Assembly: GCA_964408425.1 (NCBI GenBank)
Contig: CAYOZI010000013.1
Span: 1 to 25,079 of the forward strand
Length of the DNA stretch: 25,079 nt
Source: UBA10210 sp964408425
GTDB lineage: Archaea; Micrarchaeota; Micrarchaeia; Norongarragalinales; Norongarragalinaceae
Direction: 5' to 3'
The position numbers were made by a program, and so were the translations under genes. Every line of letters starts with the position of its first letter. The stretch's first letter is position 1. Shown in pieces: positions 7,742 through 14,789 of the stretch. Under the pieces are notes generated by a model. The model did no database searches. It worked only from the letters and a program-made list of their open reading frames with translations, and was not told the DNA's origin.

Positions 7742-8839
7742 TTATCGGAACCGGAGGAAAACGCCTATTCCGCCGAAAGTCGCTCGAAACTGCTGGCCTT
7801 CAGGAGTTTCTTCTGAAACGAACGCGACTTCAATCCCCTGTTGCTCGGCAAGGCTGATCAAATCTGCGACAACGTTTATTCCATCCACCAAAACTTCCAG
7901 CCCTTCGGTGACGATGAGCATCTTGGCTTTTTTGACCTGAAGCATTGCCGTGACGTTTTCCACGCCCCAAGCCGCCAAGCCTCCCTTCGCCGCTTCGGCC
8001 AAAAACTCGTTCAACAATTTCTTTTCGACAATCGCTTCCTGTTCGGAAATAAGCTCGCTCGATTTTTCCAACAACTCCCTCAGCCCGTACTCGTCCGTAT
8101 AACCGGTATCAACCACTCCCAACACCTTCAGTTGGTAGTTGAAAGGCTTCATTTTCATGAAATTGTCCTTTGCAGGGCCCGGCCCGCCTACTATCACGCC
8201 CTTGAAATTCTTTTGCTGCAGGAAAGCATTCATCGCCTCGCCTATGCGCTTGTAGTAAAATTCGATTCCCTCTTCCGCAAGGCGTTGGAACCTGCCGGCG
8301 CTCTGCCCGCCCTTGTGCACCTTCTGGTGGGCGGTTGATTCAAGTTTTTTCAAAACTTTTACCGTCTTCCCTTTCAACACCGCGACAGTACAATCCTTCC
8401 CGTCCAAAACCACGAGCCCGTACGTTCCAGCTACATCCAGCAATTCCTCAAGCGGCTCGAGGACGAATTTCGATTCGCAGCGGTAGAACTGGACTGGCAC
8501 GGGCATGGGAGGAACAACAGAATAAATCTCTATATCCACCTTCCCCTCGCTTGAGGAAACGTTCCCGCAGAAAACCGCCATTCCGTTCGCAGGCGGTTTG
8601 TTCGCCCCCTTCAAAAAGTGCATGATTTTTTCCAAAGCGGCTTGCACGTTTTTCTTGGTGGTGGCGCTTTTGATGTTCGACGCCTGCCCGTATTCATCCC
8701 GAAGCTTCGCTACGATTTCAGCAACCGGATAGTCGGGAGTGATGTAAACGCTTATGAGTTCAGTTCCTCTCCCCTGGAATTTCTTGAGGGCTTCCAGCTG
8801 CTTTCGGAATTCGTACAGTGCTTTCGAGTCTGAAGACAT
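7742..8839 (-). CDS. prf1: Peptide chain release factor aRF1 (short form)
   Basis: Recognises stop codons and triggers peptide release on the ribosome. The N domain carries the decoding motif NIKS (residues 55-58, in QASNIKS), and FCG near residue 90 represents the second decoding element. The middle domain has the GGQ loop (177-179, in HKGGQSAGRF), which separates it from Pelota. The C domain ends in the typical FGGIGVFLRFR. At 365 residues it is about 50 shorter than usual archaeal factors: the region after MLIVTEGLEVLV runs straight into VADLISLAEQQ with no CxxC pairs, so the zinc-ribbon minidomain is missing. A TATA-like element at 8872-8884 gives a leader of about 12 bases. The glutamine of GGQ is a possible substrate of the methyltransferase at 18914-19474. 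Confidence 0.94.
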   Translation of the reverse strand: MSSDSKALYEFRKQLEALKKFQGRGTELISVYITPDYPVAEIVAKLRDEYGQASNIKSATTKKNVQAALEKIMHFLKGANKPPANGMAVFCGNVSSSEGKVDIEIYSVVPPMPVPVQFYRCESKFVLEPLEELLDVAGTYGLVVLDGKDCTVAVLKGKTVKVLKKLESTAHQKVHKGGQSAGRFQRLAEEGIEFYYKRIGEAMNAFLQQKNFKGVIVGGPGPAKDNFMKMKPFNYQLKVLGVVDTGYTDEYGLRELLEKSSELISEQEAIVEKKLLNEFLAEAAKGGLAAWGVENVTAMLQVKKAKMLIVTEGLEVLVDGINVVADLISLAEQQGIEVAFVSEETPEGQQFRATFGGIGVFLRFR

Positions 8840-8871
8840 TTTTCATCAACAAGAAAAATTAGCGCGGAGCC

Positions 8872-8884
8872 GGGCTTTAAACCC
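8872..8884 (-). promoter_or_regulatory. TATA box for the aRF1 gene
   Basis: On the minus strand this reads GGGTTTAAAGCCC, centred about 39 bases before the aRF1 ATG. That predicts a leader of about 12 bases. The element is almost palindromic, like several others in this window. Confidence 0.5.
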
Positions 8885-8908
8885 TTCCCGGAAAAAACCC
8901 GCGTTCCG

Positions 8909-10102
8909 TCATTCGCCGGCGAGCGTCTTTTCAATAGTCTTCTTTACTTTCGCAGGCTCGTAGGAAGAGCGGATGAGCGTCGTCTGACCCCGTATTCCTT
9001 TCCCGCTTTGCACGGTGTTTATCATTCCGAGCATTTCCAGCTCGTGCAAATACTCCCTATACCATCTAGACGTTCTAGGTTCCCTCGAGAATTTCTTTGC
9101 GCTTTCCACGTAAGCTTCGTACACTTCCCCGCTGAAATACAGTTTTTCGCCCCCTTCCTCGACGAGGCGCTTGTATTTCGAATCGCCGGCGAGTTTCGCC
9201 AATCCGTACAAAACCAGCTGCTGGTGTTCCGGCAATGAAGAGATGATTTCGAAAGCCTTGTCCTCTTCAGCGGCTTTCCTGCTGGATTCCACTTCCTTGT
9301 CCGTTATTTTGGAAATTTTCTTTTGGTCGGCCAATTCACCGGCCCTCACCAAAAGCATTAATGCATATCGGGCGTCGCCGTTGTCCGAAGCGGCGATTGC
9401 GGCTGCAAGGTTTACCGCAGAATCTTCAACGATGTTTTCGTGAAAGGCTTTTTTCGTCCTTTCCTTCAAAATTCCGGAAAGCTGGGTTGCGTTGTAAGAT
9501 TGGAATACGAGCTCGTCTTCGCACAACGAGCTTTTGGCTCGCGAGTCCAGTTTTTTGGTGAAGCCTACTTTGTTGGAAACGCCCAACAACGCCAGGCTTC
9601 CGCCTCTCACTTCGTCGTTTATGCGGGTGAAAGTATAGATAGCCTGGTCCAAGTCTTTTACCATGTCCACCTCGTCCAAAAGCAATACCACGTGCTTTCC
9701 GCCTTCCTCCAGCCAGTCCGCCAGCTTTTCGTACAAAACCGCGAACGAATATCCTGTTTTGGCGAAGGAAGGGTTGAATTCGGTAATCGTTTTCTGGAGG
9801 ATCTTGTATCGGGAGTCGTAAACCCTGCAGTTCAGGTACAGCCCGAAAACGTTCGAATTTCCCTGCTGCAACAGCTTTTCGAGAACGTGCTTGGTCGAAA
9901 CGGTTTTTCCAGTTCCCGTTTTTCCGTATATGAAAAGGTTTTTCGCTTTTTGCCCCTTTAAAACGGGGGCTACGCACAGCATGATTTTCTTCAATTCATC
10001 CTCGCGGTACAGCAACGATTCGGGAATGTAGTGGGGGCTCAGTACGCCTTTGTCCTTGAAAATAGAGCTTGTTTCCTGCAGTATGTCGGAAAACTCCACC
10101 AC
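8909..10102 (-). CDS. orc1/cdc6: Orc1/Cdc6 replication initiator
   Basis: AAA+ ATPase that binds replication origins and helps load the MCM helicase. From the chosen GTG at 10102, Walker A is GKTGTGKT (residues 60-67), Walker B is LLLDEVD (about 140-146), and sensor 1 lies in LLGVSNK (about 198). The C-terminal winged-helix domain covers roughly residues 295-397 (RWYREYLHELEMLGMI). An upstream in-frame ATG at 10183 is rejected because it falls inside a TATA element. The GTG at 10102 has AGGGTGGG about 7 bases upstream, and a second TATA candidate at 10141-10150 gives a short leader. The length of 397 residues is normal. Archaeal origins often lie beside this gene, but I see no clear ORB repeat in the adjoining spacers. 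Confidence 0.94.
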   Translation of the reverse strand: MVEFSDILQETSSIFKDKGVLSPHYIPESLLYREDELKKIMLCVAPVLKGQKAKNLFIYGKTGTGKTVSTKHVLEKLLQQGNSNVFGLYLNCRVYDSRYKILQKTITEFNPSFAKTGYSFAVLYEKLADWLEEGGKHVVLLLDEVDMVKDLDQAIYTFTRINDEVRGGSLALLGVSNKVGFTKKLDSRAKSSLCEDELVFQSYNATQLSGILKERTKKAFHENIVEDSAVNLAAAIAASDNGDARYALMLLVRAGELADQKKISKITDKEVESSRKAAEEDKAFEIISSLPEHQQLVLYGLAKLAGDSKYKRLVEEGGEKLYFSGEVYEAYVESAKKFSREPRTSRWYREYLHELEMLGMINTVQSGKGIRGQTTLIRSSYEPAKVKKTIEKTLAGE

Positions 10103-10140
10103 TCGAACCCACCCTGTCGGTTTGAAAGGGGCTGAAACTC

Positions 10141-10191
10141 GCTTTAAGCCGGTCAAACCAGAAAAATATGCTAGGCACGGCATTTATATTT
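10141..10191 (-). promoter_or_regulatory. Promoter region of orc1/cdc6
   Basis: Two minus-strand TATA candidates lie here: AAATATAAATG (10181-10191) and GGCTTAAAGC (10141-10150). The second would start RNA near 10119, leaving a short leader that contains the AGGGTGGG ribosome-binding site before the GTG at 10102. Which one is used cannot be decided by eye. Confidence 0.45.
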
Positions 10192-10205
10192 TGCTGTAAG
10201 CTTTT

Positions 10206-11462
10206 TCACACGCCTTTCAATACCCTTCTGACGCCGTCCCACTTTTCCTTGGAAAGGCTTTCCGGAGGGATTTCGAAATTCAAGACGGGGCTTCGGGCTT
10301 TCAACAACGCCTTCAAAAGCAGGTGCCACTTTCCGCCTTCGGCAGCGTACAAGTTTCCGGGCAGGGGGACATGCAAATAATCGTAAAGCTTATGCTCTGG
10401 AGTCGAACCGAGGAAAACGCTCTTCCACACGCCGGTTTTTTCGTCTTTCAAGCGTATTTCGTAAGAATGCTCGAGCCTTTCGTCGGAAGGCCCGAAAATC
10501 GTTTGCTTCGGGTTTCGCAACAACGGGGCCAAGTGCCCGCCGGTCAGGTGAACGTGTTCTACGGGAAGGGAAGACCAGGCTTTCATCATAAGCTTGGAAA
10601 CCCAGTTTGAAGGGACTATGAGCATTTCCTCAGGTTTTCCGGATGGAGGAAGGTTCACGCGCGAAGGCTTCACCAAACGCAGTATTTCCTTCGCCTTGTC
10701 GCGCGAAGGGTTTTGCAGGAAGGAAGAAAAGAATTTCCTGTGCTTCGAAGTCATGAACTTGGAATAATCGCCGTAAAAGCTTTTCAGCAAAACCCCATCC
10801 TCTTCCCCCAACGCCTTGCTTTCTCTCATTCCGCTTTCCACGTTTTCCAAAAACCGTTGAAGAGGGTTGTGAACTTCCTCAAGAGGCTGGACTATTCGCT
10901 GTTGCGCGAAATGCTCCAGGTCCAGCACGAACCCGTGGCTTTGCTTCGTTATTTTCTGCCAGCCGCGGAACGACAGCGCTTTTGCAGTTAGGTCCGAGCC
11001 TCCCGGCGCTTCGATGAATATGCTCACTCCTTTCTTTTCGGCGAAAGGTTTTGCTTTCGAAAGGATTTCGCCCGCTTCAAAAGGGCTCAGCATCGCCTCG
11101 TGCAAAAACCTGACTTTTGACTTTGCCCTTTCCCGCTCGCCTATCCCCAGGATCTTCAACTCTTCGCTTCGGGATTTGGGATAGTCTGCCACTACCCTCT
11201 TCACTCCCAACGCCGAGGCAAATTCAATTGAATTCAAAAGGTTTCCCTCGAAATCCGAGGGCGAGGATTTGGAAACCACTACGGAAACGGCGTTCAAACC
11301 CGTTTTTTTCAACCGTTGCTTAACTTCCCCGGCGTATTCCTCCGCGGTTTGTTTTGCAAAAGTCCCCTGCGGAAGGTAAATCTCAACGTGGTTGAACCCC
11401 GCGTTTTTCGCCTGCCTCAACTGTTCCAAAGTCGCAGCCCGCGTTATGCTCACGATTCCCAT
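10206..11462 (-). CDS. TIM-barrel protein, xylose isomerase/AP endonuclease 2-like
   Basis: The N-terminal half (about residues 1-250) resembles the sugar phosphate isomerase/epimerase and endonuclease IV barrel: an N-terminal MGIVSITRAATLEQL strand-helix, GFNHVEIYLPQG, a central IFIEAPGGSDL, GFVLDLEHFAQQ, and later HVHLTGGHLAPL. Acidic and His residues at strand ends could bind metal, but the full metal set of endonuclease IV is not clear. The C-terminal part (about 300-418) is unfamiliar. I chose the ATG at 11462 because a TATA element at 11484-11493 sits about 26 bases upstream, giving a leaderless mRNA; the in-frame ORF extends further upstream across that TATA. The reaction is unknown. 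Confidence 0.68.
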   Translation of the reverse strand: MGIVSITRAATLEQLRQAKNAGFNHVEIYLPQGTFAKQTAEEYAGEVKQRLKKTGLNAVSVVVSKSSPSDFEGNLLNSIEFASALGVKRVVADYPKSRSEELKILGIGERERAKSKVRFLHEAMLSPFEAGEILSKAKPFAEKKGVSIFIEAPGGSDLTAKALSFRGWQKITKQSHGFVLDLEHFAQQRIVQPLEEVHNPLQRFLENVESGMRESKALGEEDGVLLKSFYGDYSKFMTSKHRKFFSSFLQNPSRDKAKEILRLVKPSRVNLPPSGKPEEMLIVPSNWVSKLMMKAWSSLPVEHVHLTGGHLAPLLRNPKQTIFGPSDERLEHSYEIRLKDEKTGVWKSVFLGSTPEHKLYDYLHVPLPGNLYAAEGGKWHLLLKALLKARSPVLNFEIPPESLSKEKWDGVRRVLKGV

Positions 11463-11483
11463 GAAAACATCTTGTTTTCCGGT

Positions 11484-11493
11484 GGTTAAAACC
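11484..11493 (-). promoter_or_regulatory. TATA box for the TIM-barrel gene
   Basis: GGTTTTAACC on the minus strand is centred about 26 bases before the ATG at 11462, which supports a leaderless start there. Confidence 0.5.
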
Positions 11494-11609
11494 GTTTTAC
11501 CCCCCTTTGCCAAGCGAGGGCGTTTCAGCAAAAGCCTTTTAAAAATGGAGGGGGTATTGCTTTTAGCCGTGAGAGGTTTAAACTCATTTTAACAAAGAGG
11601 GTGAGAATG

Positions 11610-11972
11610 ATGGGTGTTTTCGACAGTTTGACGAGAGCGTTCGGCGTCAGCAGGGAAATGAAGATCGACGAGTTCATGAGCGCCGCCGAAGCGGAAGAAG
11701 TGGACGTTCTCCACAAGGAAGCCGATTTTTACGTGAAGCCCATCGCCCTGCAAAGGGAGACGGACGTTTCCATCGTTGAGGAAGAGCTGAAAAGCAGGAA
11801 TCTCGTTCTGCTGAACATAACCCCGATCGCGAAAAACCCTGCGCGGTTGAAGGAAGTCATCTCGAAACTCAAGACTTGCGTTACCGAGTTGAACGGGGAT
11901 ATAGCGAGGATTGACGAGGACAAGATTTTGCTCACGCCGCACAACGTGAAAATCGTCAAGAGAAGGAAGTAG
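11610..11972 (+). CDS. sepF: Cell division protein SepF (archaeal)
   Basis: SepF anchors FtsZ to the cytoplasmic membrane in archaea that divide with FtsZ. The N-terminal MGVFDSLTRAFGV can form the short amphipathic membrane helix, a flexible linker (about 15-40) follows, and residues about 45-115 form the SepF core, with YVKPIAL, NLVLLNITPIAKNP and GDIARIDEDKILLTP. The length of 120 residues is typical. Starts at GTG 11601, ATG 11607 and ATG 11610 are all in frame; GAGGGTGA at 11597-11604 is best spaced for the ATG at 11610. TATA-like elements lie at 11536-11546 and 11576-11585. No ftsZ is visible in this window. Confidence 0.85.
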   Translation: MGVFDSLTRAFGVSREMKIDEFMSAAEAEEVDVLHKEADFYVKPIALQRETDVSIVEEELKSRNLVLLNITPIAKNPARLKEVISKLKTCVTELNGDIARIDEDKILLTPHNVKIVKRRK

Positions 11973-12012
11973 TTTTCTCCTCTTCCTAATTTTTTTATTT
12001 TTATTCTTTCTT
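11973..12012 (+). terminator. T-rich terminator after sepF
   Basis: Immediately after the sepF stop the plus strand is very T-rich, with runs such as TTTTTTTATTTTTATT and no obvious hairpin. This is the usual form of an archaeal transcription terminator. It lies in the spacer between two converging genes. Confidence 0.6.
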
Positions 12013-12013
12013 C

Positions 12014-12868
12014 TCACTTTTTCTTTTTGGAGTTCAATTCCGTTTTTCTTTCCACCAGGCGCCAGTATTCCTCGGAAATTTTGGCTGTAACGGCGTCTGA
12101 AAGCTTGGCTTTGTCGCGGCTCGGTGCAAGTTCGGGCACCAGACCGGCTTGGTAAACGTTAAGCTCCTTGACGGGGCGGTACAGGAATTCCGCGATGGAA
12201 CGCGGGTCGAAACGCTTTTTTATTTCGTCTGCAACGTGTTTCGCAAGCTCTTCCCGATAGTCGGACGATTCAAGCACGCCGATTCTCGCAAAATGCTTTT
12301 CGCTCAAAGGCGTGAGGATATTGTCCAAGTCGAAACGCGCGATGTCGTGAATCTTCCGCCCCAAGTCGATCAAATCCCCGAACTTTTTCTGAACTGCGTC
12401 TTCCTGCTGCCTCGCTTGCATCTTGTCCGCTTTGCTCGATTCAGGGTCGTTCAAAATTCTCGAGGCATTGTCTTGCACTTCGCGGAATTTGAAGAAGGCG
12501 TCCAACGCCTTTCTGTTCGACTGCGAATTCTTCAAATCCACGTCCCTCTCGTGAAAAACTCCCAGCACCGAAACGGCGTTTTCCATCTCGTTCCTGTGCC
12601 TGGCGTTTTGGAAGAAAGAGTGGATTTCAAGCTTCAAATTCGCCTTTCCGTCATCATCCTGCCGGTCAAAAAGATTTTTCAGCTGCTGCACGTGCACATT
12701 CCACCCTTCTTTGATTGCCCCAGACTCTGCGTGGTCTATTGAAGGGAATGGAGGCATTTTTTCCAAGTGGAAGTTCAAAGCCTTCAACGCCGCGGGCTTC
12801 CGCCACAACCGCGGTTTCGAAAGAGTGTAGAACAAAGACGGTTTTGGGATTCTGGTTAACAGGCTCAT
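12014..12868 (-). CDS. Hypothetical helical cytosolic protein, 284 aa
   Basis: I do not recognise a family. There is no signal peptide and no clear membrane helix. The sequence is rich in charged residues and predicted helices (for example ESSKADKMQARQQEDAVQKKF), and ends in a lysine run (NSKKKK). The N-terminus is basic (MSLLTRIPKPSLFYTLSKPR). It converges with sepF across a T-rich spacer and diverges from the membrane-protein gene at 12956. The lysine tail and helical make-up recall the protein at 4337-5029, but I see no clear sequence similarity between them. Confidence 0.72.
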   Translation of the reverse strand: MSLLTRIPKPSLFYTLSKPRLWRKPAALKALNFHLEKMPPFPSIDHAESGAIKEGWNVHVQQLKNLFDRQDDDGKANLKLEIHSFFQNARHRNEMENAVSVLGVFHERDVDLKNSQSNRKALDAFFKFREVQDNASRILNDPESSKADKMQARQQEDAVQKKFGDLIDLGRKIHDIARFDLDNILTPLSEKHFARIGVLESSDYREELAKHVADEIKKRFDPRSIAEFLYRPVKELNVYQAGLVPELAPSRDKAKLSDAVTAKISEEYWRLVERKTELNSKKKK

Positions 12869-12923
12869 GGAAATAACGTTGAAAGCGAATCAATTTAATT
12901 CTTGCTTTCCGGCGGAAAGACAA

Positions 12924-12935
12924 TACTTTAAAACC
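12924..12935 (+). promoter_or_regulatory. TATA box for the gene at 12956
   Basis: TACTTTAAAACC is centred about 27 bases before the ATG at 12956, which predicts a leaderless transcript beginning at or next to the start codon. Confidence 0.5.
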
Positions 12936-12955
12936 GAAGACGGGGAAATGCATTC

Positions 12956-14038
12956 ATGATTTTGGACGCGCAGGGCTTCAAAACCGTTTTGACTCCAGAG
13001 GCTGCGTTGGGAATCGTGCAGAAAACGGTTTTGTCGAAAGGCTGGAAGCAATTCGACGTTTCCGACGTCAAATTGGTTTATACTCCTTACTGGGTTTTTT
13101 CGTTCGACGTACTCGCAGGGGAAAGCAACCCGACGGGCAAAACGGCGCTTAACGCTTACACGGGGGAATTGAACGATTACGTTCCCTATTTGATAGAACG
13201 ACCCCTCAAAAAAGTCAAGGAAACGGAGGAAGGGGCCGAGGCGGAAGTCCTTCCAACCGCAATAGCCAAAAGCGAGTTGAGCGAAGTTGCGGCGACGAAA
13301 GTAGCGGCCCACGCCGGAATAAAAAAGGAAATGGTTTCCATTTCCGCAGCTACGAAATACTACATTCCTTCTTTCCAGATTTGGGTTGACGCGGCGGGGG
13401 ATTCTTTCAAAATCGACATCGACGCGCTGTTGGGGAATCCGCAGGGCTCCGAGGCGATTCCGGAACGCCCCAGGGGATTTTCCGAATCGGCTGGAGAAAC
13501 AGTCAAAAAACTGAAAAGCCCGAGCGGGGGGGTGGAGTTGATAGGAAAAACGCTTGCCGCGGTCACGGGAGTAGTCAAACCCCCTGCGGCGGGTGAAGGG
13601 GGAGGAGTGGCCAAATCCCCGTTGGTCAGGTATGCGCTTCTCGCGCTGCTGGTTTTGGCGCTGGGGTATTTCGTTTTCTTCCGCACGACGACGAAAGGAA
13701 GCGTCGAATGCGTTTTGAACGAGCAGTATTACAATCCTCCCGAGTGGTTCGGGTTGTTCGGAGCAAAGACGGTAAAGCCTTCCACAACGCCGGAAGGAAA
13801 GCTGTCCGTCCAGGGAAATTGCAGGTTTTACAACACGGGAACGGACGACGTGGTCGGGTTGACGGCGTTAAACCGCATCCACTCCGGCCAGAGCATCGTC
13901 GCCCAAAACAGTTCGTTCGTCGGAATTTTGTCACCAACAGGCAAGACGCCCACGCTCAAGCCTTTTTCGATAGAATGGGAAGGCGCAAGGAAGGCGAAAT
14001 ACTATTACTCCTACTGCCGGATTGAAGAGTGCAAATGA
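12956..14038 (+). CDS. Single-pass membrane protein with two PepSY-like repeats, 360 aa
   Basis: No firm family. The N-terminal half appears to hold two related units of about 70 residues: EAALGIVQK...VYTPYWVFSFDV...LNAYTGEL (about 15-75) and VAATKVAAHAGI...YYIPSFQIWVDA...IDIDALLG (about 100-160). Each pairs a helix with aromatic strands in a PepSY-like way. A Gly/Pro linker (about 165-215) leads to a membrane helix at about 221-243 and an outer C-terminal domain of about 115 residues with paired cysteines (SVECVL, GNCRFY, YCRIEEC) that may form disulfides. No N-terminal signal is present, so the N-terminal half is probably cytosolic and the Cys-rich end outside. The stop lies 6 bases from the convergent trmJ stop. 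Confidence 0.78.
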   Translation: MILDAQGFKTVLTPEAALGIVQKTVLSKGWKQFDVSDVKLVYTPYWVFSFDVLAGESNPTGKTALNAYTGELNDYVPYLIERPLKKVKETEEGAEAEVLPTAIAKSELSEVAATKVAAHAGIKKEMVSISAATKYYIPSFQIWVDAAGDSFKIDIDALLGNPQGSEAIPERPRGFSESAGETVKKLKSPSGGVELIGKTLAAVTGVVKPPAAGEGGGVAKSPLVRYALLALLVLALGYFVFFRTTTKGSVECVLNEQYYNPPEWFGLFGAKTVKPSTTPEGKLSVQGNCRFYNTGTDDVVGLTALNRIHSGQSIVAQNSSFVGILSPTGKTPTLKPFSIEWEGARKAKYYYSYCRIEECK

Positions 14039-14044
14039 ATTTTT

Positions 14045-14710
14045 TCATAGAGCCGCGTACAACGCCTGCACTTCCTCTTCCGAAGGCCTCGCCCGCCTCA
14101 AGATTCTTTTGAAAGCCTTTGAAACCTTTTTCGGGTTTCGCACGGTTTTGTTTGCTTTCGCGAATTCGAAAAACATTTTTTCCAGCTGGACCATGCTTTT
14201 TCTCGCAACCGCCTTGTACAGCGGCTTTTCTTTTTTGGAAGCGTACAGTTCGTAAAGGAAAACGGCGACGGCGTGCGACAAATTCAAAACGGGATAGCGC
14301 GGGTTGGAGGGGATGAACGAAACGAAGTCGCATTCGTCCAAAACCTTTTCTTCCAAACCCCGCTGTTCGTTTCCGAACAACAGCGCGACCGTGTCGCGCT
14401 TGTTGAGCTGGGAAGGAAGTTCTTTGGCGGAAATGCAGTTTTTCAGCATGCGTTTGCTGAAGCGCGGCAGTATGCCCGTCGTCCCCACGACCACCGTGCA
14501 TCCTTCGACCGCTTTTTTCAAGCTGGAGGTTTTTCTCGCCTTTTGCAAAACGTTTTTCGCGTGCTTCGCGAATTTCACCGCCTCTAGGCCCAACGGGGCC
14601 TTGCTGTCCACCAAAACCAGTTCGGAAGCCTTGAAGTTTTTCACCGCACGGCAAACGCTTCCGACGTTCACGTCCCACAGCGGCTTTACGAGAACAACGC
14701 GTATCTTCAA
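14045..14710 (-). CDS. trmJ: TrmJ-like tRNA ribose 2'-O-methyltransferase (SPOUT)
   Basis: SPOUT-class, SAM-dependent enzyme. Archaeal and bacterial TrmJ methylate the ribose of nucleotide 32 in the anticodon loop. The three SpoU motifs are visible: NVGSVCRA (residues 14-21), LFGNEQRGL (about 110-118) and NLSHAVAVFLYEL (about 143-155), the last two shaping the trefoil-knot SAM site. The length of 221 residues fits, with a short C-terminal helical extension. The start is a TTG at 14710 with GGTG about 13 bases upstream; no closer ATG gives the motif-1 strand. The exact target nucleotide is inferred from the family. With TruD and the tRNA gene it is part of a tRNA theme in this window. Confidence 0.86.
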   Translation of the reverse strand: MKIRVVLVKPLWDVNVGSVCRAVKNFKASELVLVDSKAPLGLEAVKFAKHAKNVLQKARKTSSLKKAVEGCTVVVGTTGILPRFSKRMLKNCISAKELPSQLNKRDTVALLFGNEQRGLEEKVLDECDFVSFIPSNPRYPVLNLSHAVAVFLYELYASKKEKPLYKAVARKSMVQLEKMFFEFAKANKTVRNPKKVSKAFKRILRRARPSEEEVQALYAAL

Positions 14711-14758
14711 AGCAAAAACACCTTGAAAACAAAAACCGCGCGCTTCTAAAAAGTATAT

Positions 14759-14769
14759 CGTTTTAAATG
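14759..14769 (+). promoter_or_regulatory. TATA box for the gene at 14790
   Basis: CGTTTTAAATG is centred 26 bases before the ATG at 14790, matching a leaderless archaeal promoter. Confidence 0.5.
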
Positions 14770-14789
14770 CAGAAAACTTAATTGACGCT

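Noticed and set aside
10103..10183. ATG at 10183 as orc1/cdc6 start
   Set aside because: The ATG lies inside a TATA-like element and the added residues are not family-like; the GTG at 10102 has a ribosome-binding site.
11545..11592. 15-codon ORF upstream of sepF
   Set aside because: It is too short, has no ribosome-binding site and overlaps the promoter region of sepF.
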